Positions 1-8,552 of a stretch of DNA of 27,272 bases are shown here, one piece after another. Positions within the stretch are counted from its first letter, which is position 1; each line of letters starts with the position of its first letter. The stretch is from assembly GCA_039184055.1 (NCBI GenBank), contig JBCDBH010000033.1, forward strand, positions 1 through 27,272, in the 5' to 3' direction. Below the pieces are notes generated by a model. That model saw only the letters and a program-made list of their open reading frames with translations, was not told the origin of the DNA and searched no databases. Both the position numbers and the translations under genes were made by a program. This stretch comes from JBCDBH01 sp039184055. Lineage in GTDB: Bacteria; Acidobacteriota; Thermoanaerobaculia; Multivoradales; J023.

Positions 1-2111
1 GTGTGTCCGCGGGGCAAATCGTTCGTGATCAACCGGGTGTCAAAGAGCAGGTCGGTGTCTATCTGGACGAATCGGTGATCTCACTCTCTCTCTTCACGCC
101 CGATATCGACCTCTTCGATATGAATCGAGTCGAGGTTTTGCGTGGTCCCCAGGGCACGCTTTTCGGATCGGGCTCACTCTCCGGTACGGTGCGCTACATC
201 ACCAACCAACCCAAGATCGGCGTGAGTGAGTCGTTTGGTGAGTTCTCGGCCCATTTCATCGAGGACGGAGATTTCGGTGGCTACGCCAAGGTCGCCACGA
301 ATATCCCTCTCGGTGATCAGGCCGCCGTGCGTATCGCCGCTTACTACAACCGGATCGGTGGTTTCATGGATGCGATCCAGCCTGATCTGAGCGTCGAAGA
401 GGACGTCAACAGTGGCGATCGCACCGGTGCGCGCGTGACGTTTCGGTTCGAGCCGAACGAGAACCTCACGATCACACCACGGCTGCTCTACCAAGAAGTC
501 GAGATGGATGGCTGGAATCGAATCGACGATTACAACATCCTGGCCAACCCGTTCACTACCACCCGTCCGGCCGTCAATCTCGGTGACCGAGAGCAGTTCA
601 CCCAAATCGAAGAGCCGTTCACGGACGAGTTCCTACTCGCTGATCTGACGATCGAATATGAATTCGACGACCTCACCCTGACCTCGATCACGTCGTACAC
701 TGATCGTGACGTCCTGGTCGTCCGCGACGCGACCGCGTTGACCGCCAGCATCACCGGTGGCTCGATCGGTCTACCCGAGAACGTCTTCTCGCTCGACGGT
801 CCTCTCGACGACGCCACCACCGCCGAGGTGCTCACCCAGGAAATCCGTCTTTCCGGGGGAAACGATCAATGGGATTGGGTCGTTGGCGCGTTCTACAGCG
901 ACACCCAGCGTGAATATGGCCAAAGCCTGCTGGTCGCGGGGTTCGAGAACGAATCGGGCATTCCCACACAGGGGCTGCGGGCGCCACGCGATGTTCTGTT
1001 CTTCTCCGACCTCAGCTACGAGCTCGAGCAGCTGGCGATTTTCGGTGAAGCCACCTACACCTTCAACGACCGCTTCGAGCTCACCGGTGGTTTGCGCTGG
1101 TATGACTTCGAGGAGGATCGCACACAGATCTTCGATGGCATCTTTGGCAACAACGACACCGGCAATTCGCTTGTTTCGAACCCGGGATCGACCTCCGCGG
1201 ACGGTATCGCTCCCCGTCTGGTCGCCAGCTACAAGCTGAACGAAGACACCCGTCTCAACGCTCAAATTTCGAAAGGTTTCCGGCTCGGCGGTATCAATGA
1301 TCCTCTCAATGTGCCGCTCTGCTCACCGGAAGATCTGGTCACTTTCGGGGGTCGGGATACCTGGGAAGACGAGGTGCTGTGGAATTACGAAGTCGGTTTG
1401 AAGTCGACTGTCATGGACGGTCTGGGCACGTTCAACCTCGCCGTCTTCTACATGGATATCGAAGATCTTCAGGCCACGGTCACCGCCGGAACCTGCTCGT
1501 CCCGTGTCGTCTTCAACGTTCCCAAAGCGCGAAGCGTCGGCATCGAGCTCGAGTGGGCCGCACAGCTGAGCCCGGTCTTCGATGTCGCGATCTCGGCGAG
1601 CTACGTCGACTCCGAGCTCCGGTCGACTCTCACCTCGACCGACGCCAACGGCAACACGACAGTCGTCTCGGGAATCGAAGAAGGCAACCGTCTGCCGACC
1701 GTTCCCGAGCTCCAGCTGGTGGCCGCGGCCACCTATCGCTGGGAAATGAAGAGAGGTTGGGCGGGCTATCTCACCGGCACCTACCAGCACGTAGGCTCGC
1801 GGTTCACCCAAATCGGAGATCAGGCCGACGGCTTCGGCACGGTCAATCTGTTGGCGTTCGACCCGAACAACATCGGTGGTCCACTCACCGCAAGCACCTT
1901 CTCGTTCGATCCCGAGCTTCCCGCCTACGACATCGTCAACCTGCGTGTCGGTCTCTTGCGGGACAAATGGGATCTCGCCTTGTTCATCAACAACGTCACG
2001 GACGAACAAGCGCTTCTCGCACTCGACCAAGAGCGTGGCACCCTCGCCCGGGTCGGCTATCTGACCAACCAGCCGCGAACCTTCGGAGTGCTGGCACGCG
2101 TCCAGTTCTGA
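1..2111 (+). CDS. TonB-dependent outer-membrane receptor, 5'-truncated by the window edge
   Basis: Outer-membrane beta-barrel receptor that imports siderophores, vitamins or glycans using TonB energy. The visible part starts inside the plug domain: the segment with VEVLRGPQGTLFGSGSLSG (about residues 42-61 of the visible frame) is the typical plug end, followed by the YITNQP motif. The rest is a long barrel rich in alternating aromatic strands and ends in VLARVQF, with the terminal Phe expected for BamA-mediated insertion. The signal peptide, TonB box and first half of the plug must lie upstream, so the GTG at base 3 is not the real start. Iterative TonB receptors of the FecA/CirA or sugar-type classes look alike here, and the substrate cannot be read from sequence. 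It stands alone on this strand and ends about 40 bp before a strong terminator. Confidence 0.93.
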   Translation, partial: VSAGQIVRDQPGVKEQVGVYLDESVISLSLFTPDIDLFDMNRVEVLRGPQGTLFGSGSLSGTVRYITNQPKIGVSESFGEFSAHFIEDGDFGGYAKVATNIPLGDQAAVRIAAYYNRIGGFMDAIQPDLSVEEDVNSGDRTGARVTFRFEPNENLTITPRLLYQEVEMDGWNRIDDYNILANPFTTTRPAVNLGDREQFTQIEEPFTDEFLLADLTIEYEFDDLTLTSITSYTDRDVLVVRDATALTASITGGSIGLPENVFSLDGPLDDATTAEVLTQEIRLSGGNDQWDWVVGAFYSDTQREYGQSLLVAGFENESGIPTQGLRAPRDVLFFSDLSYELEQLAIFGEATYTFNDRFELTGGLRWYDFEEDRTQIFDGIFGNNDTGNSLVSNPGSTSADGIAPRLVASYKLNEDTRLNAQISKGFRLGGINDPLNVPLCSPEDLVTFGGRDTWEDEVLWNYEVGLKSTVMDGLGTFNLAVFYMDIEDLQATVTAGTCSSRVVFNVPKARSVGIELEWAAQLSPVFDVAISASYVDSELRSTLTSTDANGNTTVVSGIEEGNRLPTVPELQLVAAATYRWEMKRGWAGYLTGTYQHVGSRFTQIGDQADGFGTVNLLAFDPNNIGGPLTASTFSFDPELPAYDIVNLRVGLLRDKWDLALFINNVTDEQALLALDQERGTLARVGYLTNQPRTFGVLARVQF

Positions 2112-2149
2112 TCGAGCCAACGAATCCCAACCGCTGACATGGAAAACGA

Positions 2150-2177
2150 AAAAGGCCCGGCGCAAGCCGGGCCTTTT
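2150..2177. terminator. Bidirectional Rho-independent terminator
   Basis: Perfect 12-bp inverted repeat (AAAAGGCCCGGC / GCCGGGCCTTTT) around a GCAA tetraloop. On the plus strand it ends in TTTT, and on the minus strand it is followed by TTTTTCGTTTT, so it works in both directions. It lies between the convergent ends of the TonB receptor gene and the FKBP gene, and probably ends both transcripts. Confidence 0.92.
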
Positions 2178-2200
2178 CACGTCAAGGGTCTGAGCCGAGA

Positions 2201-2935
2201 TCAGTTACCGACGATCTCCAGGAGCTCGACCTCGAAGACGAGGGCGGCGTTGCCCGGGATGGTCGGCGGACGCCCCTGCGGTCCATAAGCAATGTTGCCA
2301 GGACACACGAGCCGCGCCTTGCCACCGACCTTCATCATCGGAATGCCTTCCTTCCAGCATTCGATGACTGAATTGAGGCTGAGCTCGATCGGTTCGCCAC
2401 GATCCACCGAGCTATCGAAGACCGTGCCGTCACGCAGGCTACCGTGATAGTGGACTTTGACCTGGGCGCCCGCGGGCGGGTTGGCGCCGGTGCCTTCGAC
2501 GAGCGACGTAAAGAGGAGTCCCGACGGCAATGTCTGCACGCCTTCGAGAGCCGCTTGCTCAGCCAGGAAGTCCGCCGACGCAGTGGCTTCGGCTTCGGCC
2601 TTCTTCGCCATGCGGGCCTGGGCCATCATCTGAATGCGGGGGCCGTAGATCTGCATGTCCACCGAGGCGTCGGAACCGTTCACACCGTCACGTAGACCCT
2701 GGTACACCATGGCCAATTCAGCCTCGCTGATACCGATTTGCGCCAACTGTTGCGACAGTGAGAAACCAAGAGCATAAAGCGTCTTGTCGTCGTCGGTCTC
2801 GAGAGCGGCGTCGGCGGCCGGTGCCGAGCTCGTGCTCGCGCCGTCGTCCTCACCCTCGTTGGCCACGGACTCTCCGCCACAGGCGACCATGGCCATGGAC
2901 AGCAAGAGAAAGGGAAGAAAAAGTCGTTTGTTCAT
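2201..2935 (-). CDS. FKBP-type peptidyl-prolyl isomerase lipoprotein (FkpA/Mip-like)
   Basis: Peptidyl-prolyl cis-trans isomerase and probable periplasmic chaperone, anchored to a membrane by lipid. The first 19 residues form a lipoprotein signal peptide with lipobox MVAC (Cys19), followed by an acidic, Ser/Ala-rich linker. Residues about 50-125 match the helical FKBP N-terminal dimerisation domain (TLYALGFSLSQQLAQIGIS). Residues about 150-243 are the FKBP catalytic domain: VHYHGSLRDGTVFDSS, the VIECWKEGIPMMKVGGKA region with its active-site Trp, and the IAYGPQG loop. The start is supported by GGAG 5 nt upstream of the ATG. It is the last gene of the envelope operon, 38 bp after the LAB_N gene and directly before the terminator. 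Mip versus FkpA orthology cannot be decided. Confidence 0.93.
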   Translation of the reverse strand: MNKRLFLPFLLLSMAMVACGGESVANEGEDDGASTSSAPAADAALETDDDKTLYALGFSLSQQLAQIGISEAELAMVYQGLRDGVNGSDASVDMQIYGPRIQMMAQARMAKKAEAEATASADFLAEQAALEGVQTLPSGLLFTSLVEGTGANPPAGAQVKVHYHGSLRDGTVFDSSVDRGEPIELSLNSVIECWKEGIPMMKVGGKARLVCPGNIAYGPQGRPPTIPGNAALVFEVELLEIVGN

Positions 2936-2973
2936 GGGCTCTCCGGTTGATCGTCGAAAAGTAGGCGGAGACC

Positions 2974-3417
2974 TTACCGCGCATCAGCGGTGTTGTCGAG
3001 AACAGCCTGTTCCGACTCACTCTCCCCACCTTGCTCTGCCGCTTCACGACGGATAAAGAACAGATTTCGAACATACACCACGACGCCAAAGAGCTGCCCC
3101 GCCACGCCAACGGGATCACCGCGACGAACGAAATAAGTCAGCAGCATCAAGCCACCGAATAGGCTCAGCCACCAGAAAGCCGTGGGTACGACGCTCGATC
3201 GAGCTCGCTCGGTGGCGATCCACTGCACCAAGAACCGACACATGAACACGGCCTGGGCGATAAAACCAAAAGCCAGCCATGCCCAGCCCAGACCGACGTC
3301 CCGGGGATCTTCGCTCAGTCCGTCTTTTCCCGTTTCGAAGCTCTCCAGAACCGTGAACAGCAGCAGACCGCAAACGAGCCCGAGCACAAATAGAGACAGC
3401 CAACCGACTTGCTTCAC
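2974..3417 (-). CDS. LAB_N (lipid A biosynthesis N-terminal) domain membrane protein
   Basis: Small integral membrane protein with the domain that precedes LpxB in some bacteria and also occurs alone. Such stand-alone proteins resemble half of a small multidrug-resistance-type transporter and are suspected to move lipid-linked sugars, but this is not proven. The segment MCRFLVQWIATERARSSVVP followed by FWWLSLFGGLMLLTYFVRRGDPVGVAGQLFGVVVYVRNLFF is diagnostic. There are about four hydrophobic helices and a short acidic C-terminal tail. I chose the GTG at 3417 (147 aa) because TGAGG lies 8 nt upstream and the gene then starts 10 bp after the GT2 stop. A GTG at 3474 would add 19 residues that overlap GT2 and lacks a ribosome-binding site. 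Its place next to GT2 and GT83 genes supports a role in lipid-linked sugar traffic. Confidence 0.85.
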   Translation of the reverse strand: MKQVGWLSLFVLGLVCGLLLFTVLESFETGKDGLSEDPRDVGLGWAWLAFGFIAQAVFMCRFLVQWIATERARSSVVPTAFWWLSLFGGLMLLTYFVRRGDPVGVAGQLFGVVVYVRNLFFIRREAAEQGGESESEQAVLDNTADAR

Positions 3418-3427
3418 GCTCGATGCC

Positions 3428-4204
3428 TCATGTGGCGTCGCGATCGGAAACCGGCGCTTCCGTGTCGCGCCCACCCTGGCCGACCACGCGCCATTCGCGA
3501 TGCCGAGCCCGCAGCCAGTTGACGCCGATGATGTCGTGGATTCCGACCCAGAGACGATTACCGATACCGTATTTGCTGGTTCCAGCCAACCGGGGTCGAT
3601 GGTTCACCGCGACCTCGTCCATGGTAAATCCACGCATCTGCACCAAGACCGGCAGCCAGCGGTGCAGACCGTTGAAGAACGGTAGCCGTTCGACCGCGCG
3701 ACGCCTCACCACACGAGTCGAGCAACCGATGTCACTGACCCGGTCGCCCACCGCCCGTCGGCGAACACCGTTGGCGATCTTCGACGAGAGTTTACGGACC
3801 CACGTGTCGCGTCGCGTGGCGCGGATTCCGTTGACCATGTCGACACCGGTGGCTTCGGCATGCTCGAGCTGTCGTGGAAGGTCGGCTGGATCGTTCTGAC
3901 CATCACCATCCATCGTACCGATCCACTCGCCGCGCGCCGCCTCGATTCCCGCCACGAGGGCGGCCGATTGACCTCGATTGGCTTCGAAGGTGAGCCAACG
4001 ATGCGGAGCGGGAAGACCTTGCAGACAAGCGAGCGTCTGGTCGGTCGAGCCATCGTCGACCCAGACGACTTCCCATGGGTAGTCGACCGCACTGAAGACC
4101 TTGCTGATCTCGGCGGCGAGCTCTTCGACGTTGTCCGCTTCGTCTTTGACCGGGACGACCATACTGAGTCGAGGACGCATGTTGGAAGGATCGTTGTGAG
4201 TCAT
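3428..4204 (-). CDS. Family 2 glycosyltransferase, polyprenyl-phosphate hexosyltransferase type (ArnC/DPM1-like)
   Basis: Cytoplasmic-face GT-A glycosyltransferase expected to move a sugar from a nucleotide donor to undecaprenyl phosphate. From Met 4204 (258 aa) it shows the start strand RLSMVVPVKDEADNVEEL, the nucleotide-binding VDDGSTDQT (D50, D51), the DXD-like MDGDGQNDP (D99, D101) and the ArnC/DPM-type DIGCSTRVVRR and NHRPRLAGTSKYG segments. No C-terminal transmembrane pair is evident, so it is closer to soluble DPM1 than to the ArnC/GtrB forms with two helices. The frame stays open upstream to 4357, but that part overlaps the GT83 gene and does not look like a GT2 N-terminus; ATG 4204 starts 5 bp after the GT83 stop. 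Partner of the GT83 enzyme; the sugar is unknown. Confidence 0.9.
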   Translation of the reverse strand: MTHNDPSNMRPRLSMVVPVKDEADNVEELAAEISKVFSAVDYPWEVVWVDDGSTDQTLACLQGLPAPHRWLTFEANRGQSAALVAGIEAARGEWIGTMDGDGQNDPADLPRQLEHAEATGVDMVNGIRATRRDTWVRKLSSKIANGVRRRAVGDRVSDIGCSTRVVRRRAVERLPFFNGLHRWLPVLVQMRGFTMDEVAVNHRPRLAGTSKYGIGNRLWVGIHDIIGVNWLRARHREWRVVGQGGRDTEAPVSDRDAT

Positions 4205-4209
4205 GGAGT

Positions 4210-6786
4210 TCAAAATCGAGTCGCTTCGAGGGTTCCACTGAGCGTACCGTCGAAACCATAGAGACGCCAGAGTGTCATGGTGCGATACACCGTACCAGCG
4301 TGAACGAGATCGACCGTCTCGGGTGGCAGATGATGCGCGAAATCGTCGGCGAGCCATGTCGGCAGCTCGTCACGACTCGTCTCGACGACATAGATCGCGT
4401 CCCAACCCGTCTTGCCTTCGACACCTTCCCATAGATCGTATTGGTTCATCCGCCGACCCAGGTTGATGTTGATCGTCCTCGGTTGGCCTTCGGTATAGAA
4501 CGCCAACGCCGAGGCGAGCTGGTAGCGAGGCGTGAAGATGAAGGTCTCGTCCGGATTCGGCATACGGAGCAAGCGTCGACTCGTCTCCTGACCCAGCGTC
4601 CGCCAGCCGATCACCTTTTTGGCCGGATCCCGTCCCGGCGGTAGGTCGAAGATCTGTTGGACGACCTGAAGATTGAAGGCGAGCATGCTGAGCACCACGG
4701 CGGTCCCGAGTGCCCAGACGCCGAGACAGCGAACCCGGCCCCGCGCGCGCGTATCGGTCGCCTCGTCCCAACGCTTCACCAAATACCACGCCGCGAGAAG
4801 ACCGCCACCCAACCAGCCGGTCGCCGCCCAATTGGCCTGAACCTTGTCTTGGAGGGACTTGGCGACGATCAGCACGATCGGAGTCATCGTGGCGACGAGA
4901 AAAATCTGGGGTCTGAGATCACGGCTCCGACCTCGACGCAGATCACCGATCAGACGGACCATCGCCATCATCATGACCACGAAGAGCACCGGTGACACCA
5001 AGCCGATCTGCGCGCCGATAAACTCTCCCAGCCAGCGCAGCGTCAGCTGAAATCCCTTGGTGGCACCCGCCTGCTCGGCCACGTGCCGTGCCCCGACCCA
5101 GCCTTGCGAAGCGTTCCACCACAGCACCGGTGAAAAGAGAACGAAACCGATCACCACGCTCGCCCACGGCTGCCAGAAACGCAGCCACCGTCGGTGCTCG
5201 GCCGCGACGGCGAAGAAAAGCACCAGGGTCAAGACGTGGTACGCCATGGCGTACTTGCCCAACAAACCGATGCCGAGCACGACACCGCTCCACAGCCACG
5301 CGCGTCGACGCCCGGCATCCGGTATCGACTCGGCGGTCGGTGGTGGCCCCGAGAAAAGCGCCTTGGCGACCAACCACATCCACAACGCCCAACAGGCGAT
5401 CAGAGGAATGTCGGTGGTCATCAGCATCGACCCCACCGCCGACAACGGCATGATGGTCAGGATCAACATGGTCAGCAAGGTGATCCTGCGGTCACGGAAG
5501 AGTGCGTGTGCGCACAACCCCGATGCCACGGTCGAAATCACCGCCAGAACCCACGCCCCTCCACGCACCACGGCGGTCTCGACGCCAAAGAGCCAACGCC
5601 CGACGGCATTGAGCCAACCGATCAACGGCGGCTTGCTGTAGTACGCCCAATCGAGATGACGCGACCAATCCCAATACTGCGCTTCGTCGGCGGCGAGATC
5701 GAAGCGCGCCACCGCCAGCCACGCCAGCCGATAGAGAAAAAACAAGCCGAGAACCCACCAGCCGACGTTCATCGGCCGCCAGCCGACGCCCGCAAGCCTC
5801 CAGCCGGGCTGATCGGAATCCGAGCCAGGTGACTCGATCAGCGGCAGCCGCTCCAACAGCTTCGATACCCCGATTCCGACGGCAAGACCCAACACGCTGC
5901 CCAACACCAGATCGGAGACGAAGCCGAGCCCCTGCGACCATCCGATCAACCCGCCTAGGAGACCGCCGCCTAGGCTTCCGAGCAACGCTGGTCCTTTCGA
6001 CGCCCGTGAGGCCAACACCACGAAGAGTGCCGCGGCAACGTTGGCCGCCCATCGCGACGGCGTGCCAAACACCTGACCATGCGACAGATCGCCCAAGAGC
6101 ACCCACGGTGCCCACCGTCCGATCGTCTGCTGCAGAGTCACCGCGAGCAAGTCAGCGACCAGCACGGTCACGGTGATGGTCAGCAGAAGCCGTCGTCGAT
6201 CTCCATCACCCCGCCACCAGGCCATCAGCCAAAAGACGGTGAGGAGAATACCCATGCCCCATCCGAATCCCGTCGGCGCGTGCCACCGTGTCTTCGCCAG
6301 CCCCTGTACCGTCGCGCCCTTCTCGATCGCCGACAGTCGATCGTCGAGTCGTCGCACCAGCAAAATCGCCGAGGGCTCGGTCGCCTGTTCGATCCTCAGC
6401 TCGAGTCGATCCAGCGCATCATCACGGCTCGCGTTCTCAGACGCGGTCACGGTTACGGTATGCGGCTCGTTCCAGCTGTCGGTATCGAAGTCGATCGTCG
6501 TCGGCTCGCACGTGATCCCCTGTGGTGCCACACACGTGACGCTCGTGGTTGCTGGGCTCGACAAGACGATCGTGAATCGAGCCTGTCGGCCGAGCGGGCT
6601 GACCAGAAGATCCTCGCCGCGCCAATGACGTTGCGGCAAGACCGGTGCGTCGACGGTCACGTGAAGACACGGCTCGACGGCGGGGTCGCAGACGACACTC
6701 GGTGGAATCTGGTCGTTCGCCGACGAGATTCCGACAACTGTCAAAACGAGGAACAGAACAAAAAAGAAGTGGAGCGATCGTGACAT
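4210..6786 (-). CDS. ArnT/GT83-like membrane glycosyltransferase with N-terminal Calx-beta-like and degenerate PAP2-like domains
   Basis: Polytopic membrane transferase expected to use a polyprenyl-phosphate sugar on the periplasmic side. Residues are counted from ATG 6786 (858 aa). Residues 1-23 form a signal peptide ending SSA. About 40-135 is a beta-sandwich with FDTDSWNEPHTVTVTA, as in Calx-beta-like repeats. About 175-310 is a set of membrane helices resembling a PAP2 phosphatase without its catalytic residues. From about 340 follows the GT39/GT83 core, with DEAQYWDWSRHLDWAYYSKPP holding the acidic pair D367/E368, then many helices and a C-terminal periplasmic domain with FYTEGQPRTININLGRR and NQYDLW. 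No start has a good Shine-Dalgarno; ATG 6786 gives the cleanest signal peptide, while ATG 6819 and GTG 6864 are alternatives. First gene of the operon with GT2, LAB_N and FKBP. Confidence 0.88.
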   Translation of the reverse strand: MSRSLHFFFVLFLVLTVVGISSANDQIPPSVVCDPAVEPCLHVTVDAPVLPQRHWRGEDLLVSPLGRQARFTIVLSSPATTSVTCVAPQGITCEPTTIDFDTDSWNEPHTVTVTASENASRDDALDRLELRIEQATEPSAILLVRRLDDRLSAIEKGATVQGLAKTRWHAPTGFGWGMGILLTVFWLMAWWRGDGDRRRLLLTITVTVLVADLLAVTLQQTIGRWAPWVLLGDLSHGQVFGTPSRWAANVAAALFVVLASRASKGPALLGSLGGGLLGGLIGWSQGLGFVSDLVLGSVLGLAVGIGVSKLLERLPLIESPGSDSDQPGWRLAGVGWRPMNVGWWVLGLFFLYRLAWLAVARFDLAADEAQYWDWSRHLDWAYYSKPPLIGWLNAVGRWLFGVETAVVRGGAWVLAVISTVASGLCAHALFRDRRITLLTMLILTIMPLSAVGSMLMTTDIPLIACWALWMWLVAKALFSGPPPTAESIPDAGRRRAWLWSGVVLGIGLLGKYAMAYHVLTLVLFFAVAAEHRRWLRFWQPWASVVIGFVLFSPVLWWNASQGWVGARHVAEQAGATKGFQLTLRWLGEFIGAQIGLVSPVLFVVMMMAMVRLIGDLRRGRSRDLRPQIFLVATMTPIVLIVAKSLQDKVQANWAATGWLGGGLLAAWYLVKRWDEATDTRARGRVRCLGVWALGTAVVLSMLAFNLQVVQQIFDLPPGRDPAKKVIGWRTLGQETSRRLLRMPNPDETFIFTPRYQLASALAFYTEGQPRTININLGRRMNQYDLWEGVEGKTGWDAIYVVETSRDELPTWLADDFAHHLPPETVDLVHAGTVYRTMTLWRLYGFDGTLSGTLEATRF

Positions 6787-6921
6787 GGGATGAAGTGGAC
6801 GTCGAAGAAGGGTCGACATCGCGACGATGAGATCAGACGGACGAGCTGAGAGCAAGCGATCCACGAACCCGCTGGGTTCCAGAGAGTTCTGGGAAGACCG
6901 ATCCTGGGATAGTGTGGGTCC
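6787..6921. promoter_or_regulatory. Divergent intergenic region between the GT83 operon and the PAP2 gene
   Basis: This 135-bp gap separates two divergent transcription units and must hold promoters for both unless the upstream GT83 start codons are used. I see no convincing -35/-10 pair on either strand. GTGGG just before the ATG at 6922 may act as a weak ribosome-binding site for the PAP2 gene. Role inferred from layout only. Confidence 0.4.
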
Positions 6922-8148
6922 ATGACCGACGTGGCACCGCGCCTATCCTGGCGTTTCGATGTGATTCTCCTGCTGTGTGTCGCGGTTGTCGCGATCATCG
7001 CGTTCTGGAGCCCCGCTCTTGATCTCGATACCGCGCGGCCGTTCTTTCAACCCGACCATCCGGACGGCCCGTGGCCCGAGCAACATGAGCCACCCTGGCC
7101 GTTCTTTTACGTCGGCGGCTCGTACATCGTCGGTCTCCTCGCGCTCGGCGCCCTGATCGTCATGATCGGCGCCAACTTCAACCGCCCTCTGTGGCGACTC
7201 CGGCACCGCGCGGCCTTCATCTTCTTGGCCATCGCCTTGGGTCCGGGACTTTTGGTCAACGCGATCTTCAAGGATCACTGGGGCCGACCTCGGCCGCGTC
7301 AGGTGGAAGAGCTCGGAGGACGCTGGGAATATCAACCGCCGCTGGTCAAAGGGGTGAGCGGTAAAGGCAAGTCCTTTCCCACCGGTCACGCGTCGGTTGG
7401 TTTCGTCTATTGCGTCTTCTTCTTCCTCTGGCGCAACCGCCGACCGATGCTCGGCTGGGCGGCGCTGCTCGCGGCCACGACGCTCGGCGCCGCGATCGGT
7501 GTCGGTCGGCTCGCCGCGGGTGCACACTTCTTTTCCGACACGGTGTGGTCGTGGTGGATGGTCTACGCCGCCGCCGCCTTCACCTACCACGTGCTCATAC
7601 CCGTGCCTCGACGTGAAGCGGCGGATGCCGGTCGAAAGATCGAGAAAACCTCACTTTCCAAACGCGGCAAGATCCTGGTGACCACCGGCTACAGCGCACT
7701 CGGTGGCCTACTGGTCTTTTTCCTCTTGCTCGCCAATCCCATCTACGAAGATCTTCGCGCTGACGTCACGGCGGGCGATGCGCCCGCAACCGGTCGTGTC
7801 GTCGAGATCGTCGCCGACCATGCCGACCTGACCTTGATCGTTACCGACGACATCACCGATCCCGTTGTGTCGATCGACGGCAGCGCGCGTGGATTCGGTT
7901 TGCCGACCAACGAAGTCGATGATGAGCTCGAGCTCACGGATGGCGTCATTCGTTACGAGATCGAGCAAACGGGTATCTTCACCGAGCTCGACACTCAGCT
8001 CGTCGTGACGCTCGCCAGCGAAGGACTCGATGCCGTACGAATTCTCATCGAGGAGGGCGAACGTGACCTTCAGATCGATGACGACATCGAGCCACCGCTT
8101 CTCGACATGGGATCATCTGCTGCCACCGAGAAAGCCCCAGCACCGTGA
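6922..8148 (+). CDS. PAP2-family membrane lipid phosphatase (LpxE/LpxF-like) with C-terminal extension
   Basis: Integral membrane phosphatase of the type that removes phosphate from lipid A, undecaprenyl pyrophosphate or phosphatidylglycerol phosphate on the outer face of the inner membrane. All three catalytic motifs are intact: K117-DHWGRP-R124P (KX6RP), PTGH at 153-156, and GR195-LAAGA-H202-FFS-D206 (SRX5HX3D type). About six helices lie within residues 1-225. After a basic linker and one more helix (about 251-272) there is a tail of about 135 residues, acidic and beta-rich, that is not part of the usual family and would face the periplasm if topology is standard. It overlaps the next gene by 4 bp and is divergent from the GT83/GT2 operon, which favours an envelope glycolipid or carrier-lipid substrate. 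The exact substrate cannot be read from sequence. Confidence 0.9.
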   Translation: MTDVAPRLSWRFDVILLLCVAVVAIIAFWSPALDLDTARPFFQPDHPDGPWPEQHEPPWPFFYVGGSYIVGLLALGALIVMIGANFNRPLWRLRHRAAFIFLAIALGPGLLVNAIFKDHWGRPRPRQVEELGGRWEYQPPLVKGVSGKGKSFPTGHASVGFVYCVFFFLWRNRRPMLGWAALLAATTLGAAIGVGRLAAGAHFFSDTVWSWWMVYAAAAFTYHVLIPVPRREAADAGRKIEKTSLSKRGKILVTTGYSALGGLLVFFLLLANPIYEDLRADVTAGDAPATGRVVEIVADHADLTLIVTDDITDPVVSIDGSARGFGLPTNEVDDELELTDGVIRYEIEQTGIFTELDTQLVVTLASEGLDAVRILIEEGERDLQIDDDIEPPLLDMGSSAATEKAPAP

Positions 8149-8531
8149 ACCGAACAGCCTTGAGCGGGTGTTGGCGCGGAATCGAGGGAGATCTCCTCGT
8201 GTTGCGTCCCGACGGCACCGGTGTCATCGAGCTCCAAGAGGGTGATGCTCTCGACAGCTACGCCACCTTCGCGTGGGACATCACCGAGGATACAGGCGCG
8301 CTGGTGATCATCTGGGAACACGAGTATGTGCGTGCCGAGAACGAGGCCGCGGTCGATGTCTGGGAAATCGGTGACGAGCCCCACACCACGACCCCGCGAC
8401 TCGACGGGGATCGGCTCGAGATCGACCTCGGGCTCGAGCTGCCAACCGACTTTCGACGTCACGGTTCTCCGGACGACGCCACGGCTCACGAGCTGGCCGA
8501 CCTCGGTCTGGGTACGGGCAAACGCCGCTAG
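8145..8531 (+). CDS. Small hypothetical protein translationally coupled to the PAP2 phosphatase
   Basis: A protein of 128 aa that I do not recognise. Its GTG start overlaps the PAP2 stop (GTGA), which implies translational coupling and a shared role. It has no signal peptide or membrane helix. The N-terminus (LSGCWRGIEGDLLVLRPDGTGVIEL) resembles the first two strands of a small lipocalin-like or META-like beta-barrel, and the rest alternates strands rich in Asp and Glu with a short basic end (GKRR). The lipocalin-like reading is only an impression. It ends 21 bp from the convergent gene at 8553, with no clear terminator between them. Confidence 0.7.
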   Translation: MNRTALSGCWRGIEGDLLVLRPDGTGVIELQEGDALDSYATFAWDITEDTGALVIIWEHEYVRAENEAAVDVWEIGDEPHTTTPRLDGDRLEIDLGLELPTDFRRHGSPDDATAHELADLGLGTGKRR

Positions 8532-8552
8532 CCCAGTAGGGTGGTGGTGGTT

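Noticed and set aside
4205..4357. N-terminal extension of the GT2 gene to 4357
   Set aside because: The added residues are Arg/Ser-rich, overlap the GT83 coding sequence and lie before the normal GT2 start strand.
5860..6267. A separate, active PAP2 phosphatase gene
   Set aside because: The frame is continuous with the transferase, and the three catalytic motifs are degraded; reported as a degenerate fused domain instead.
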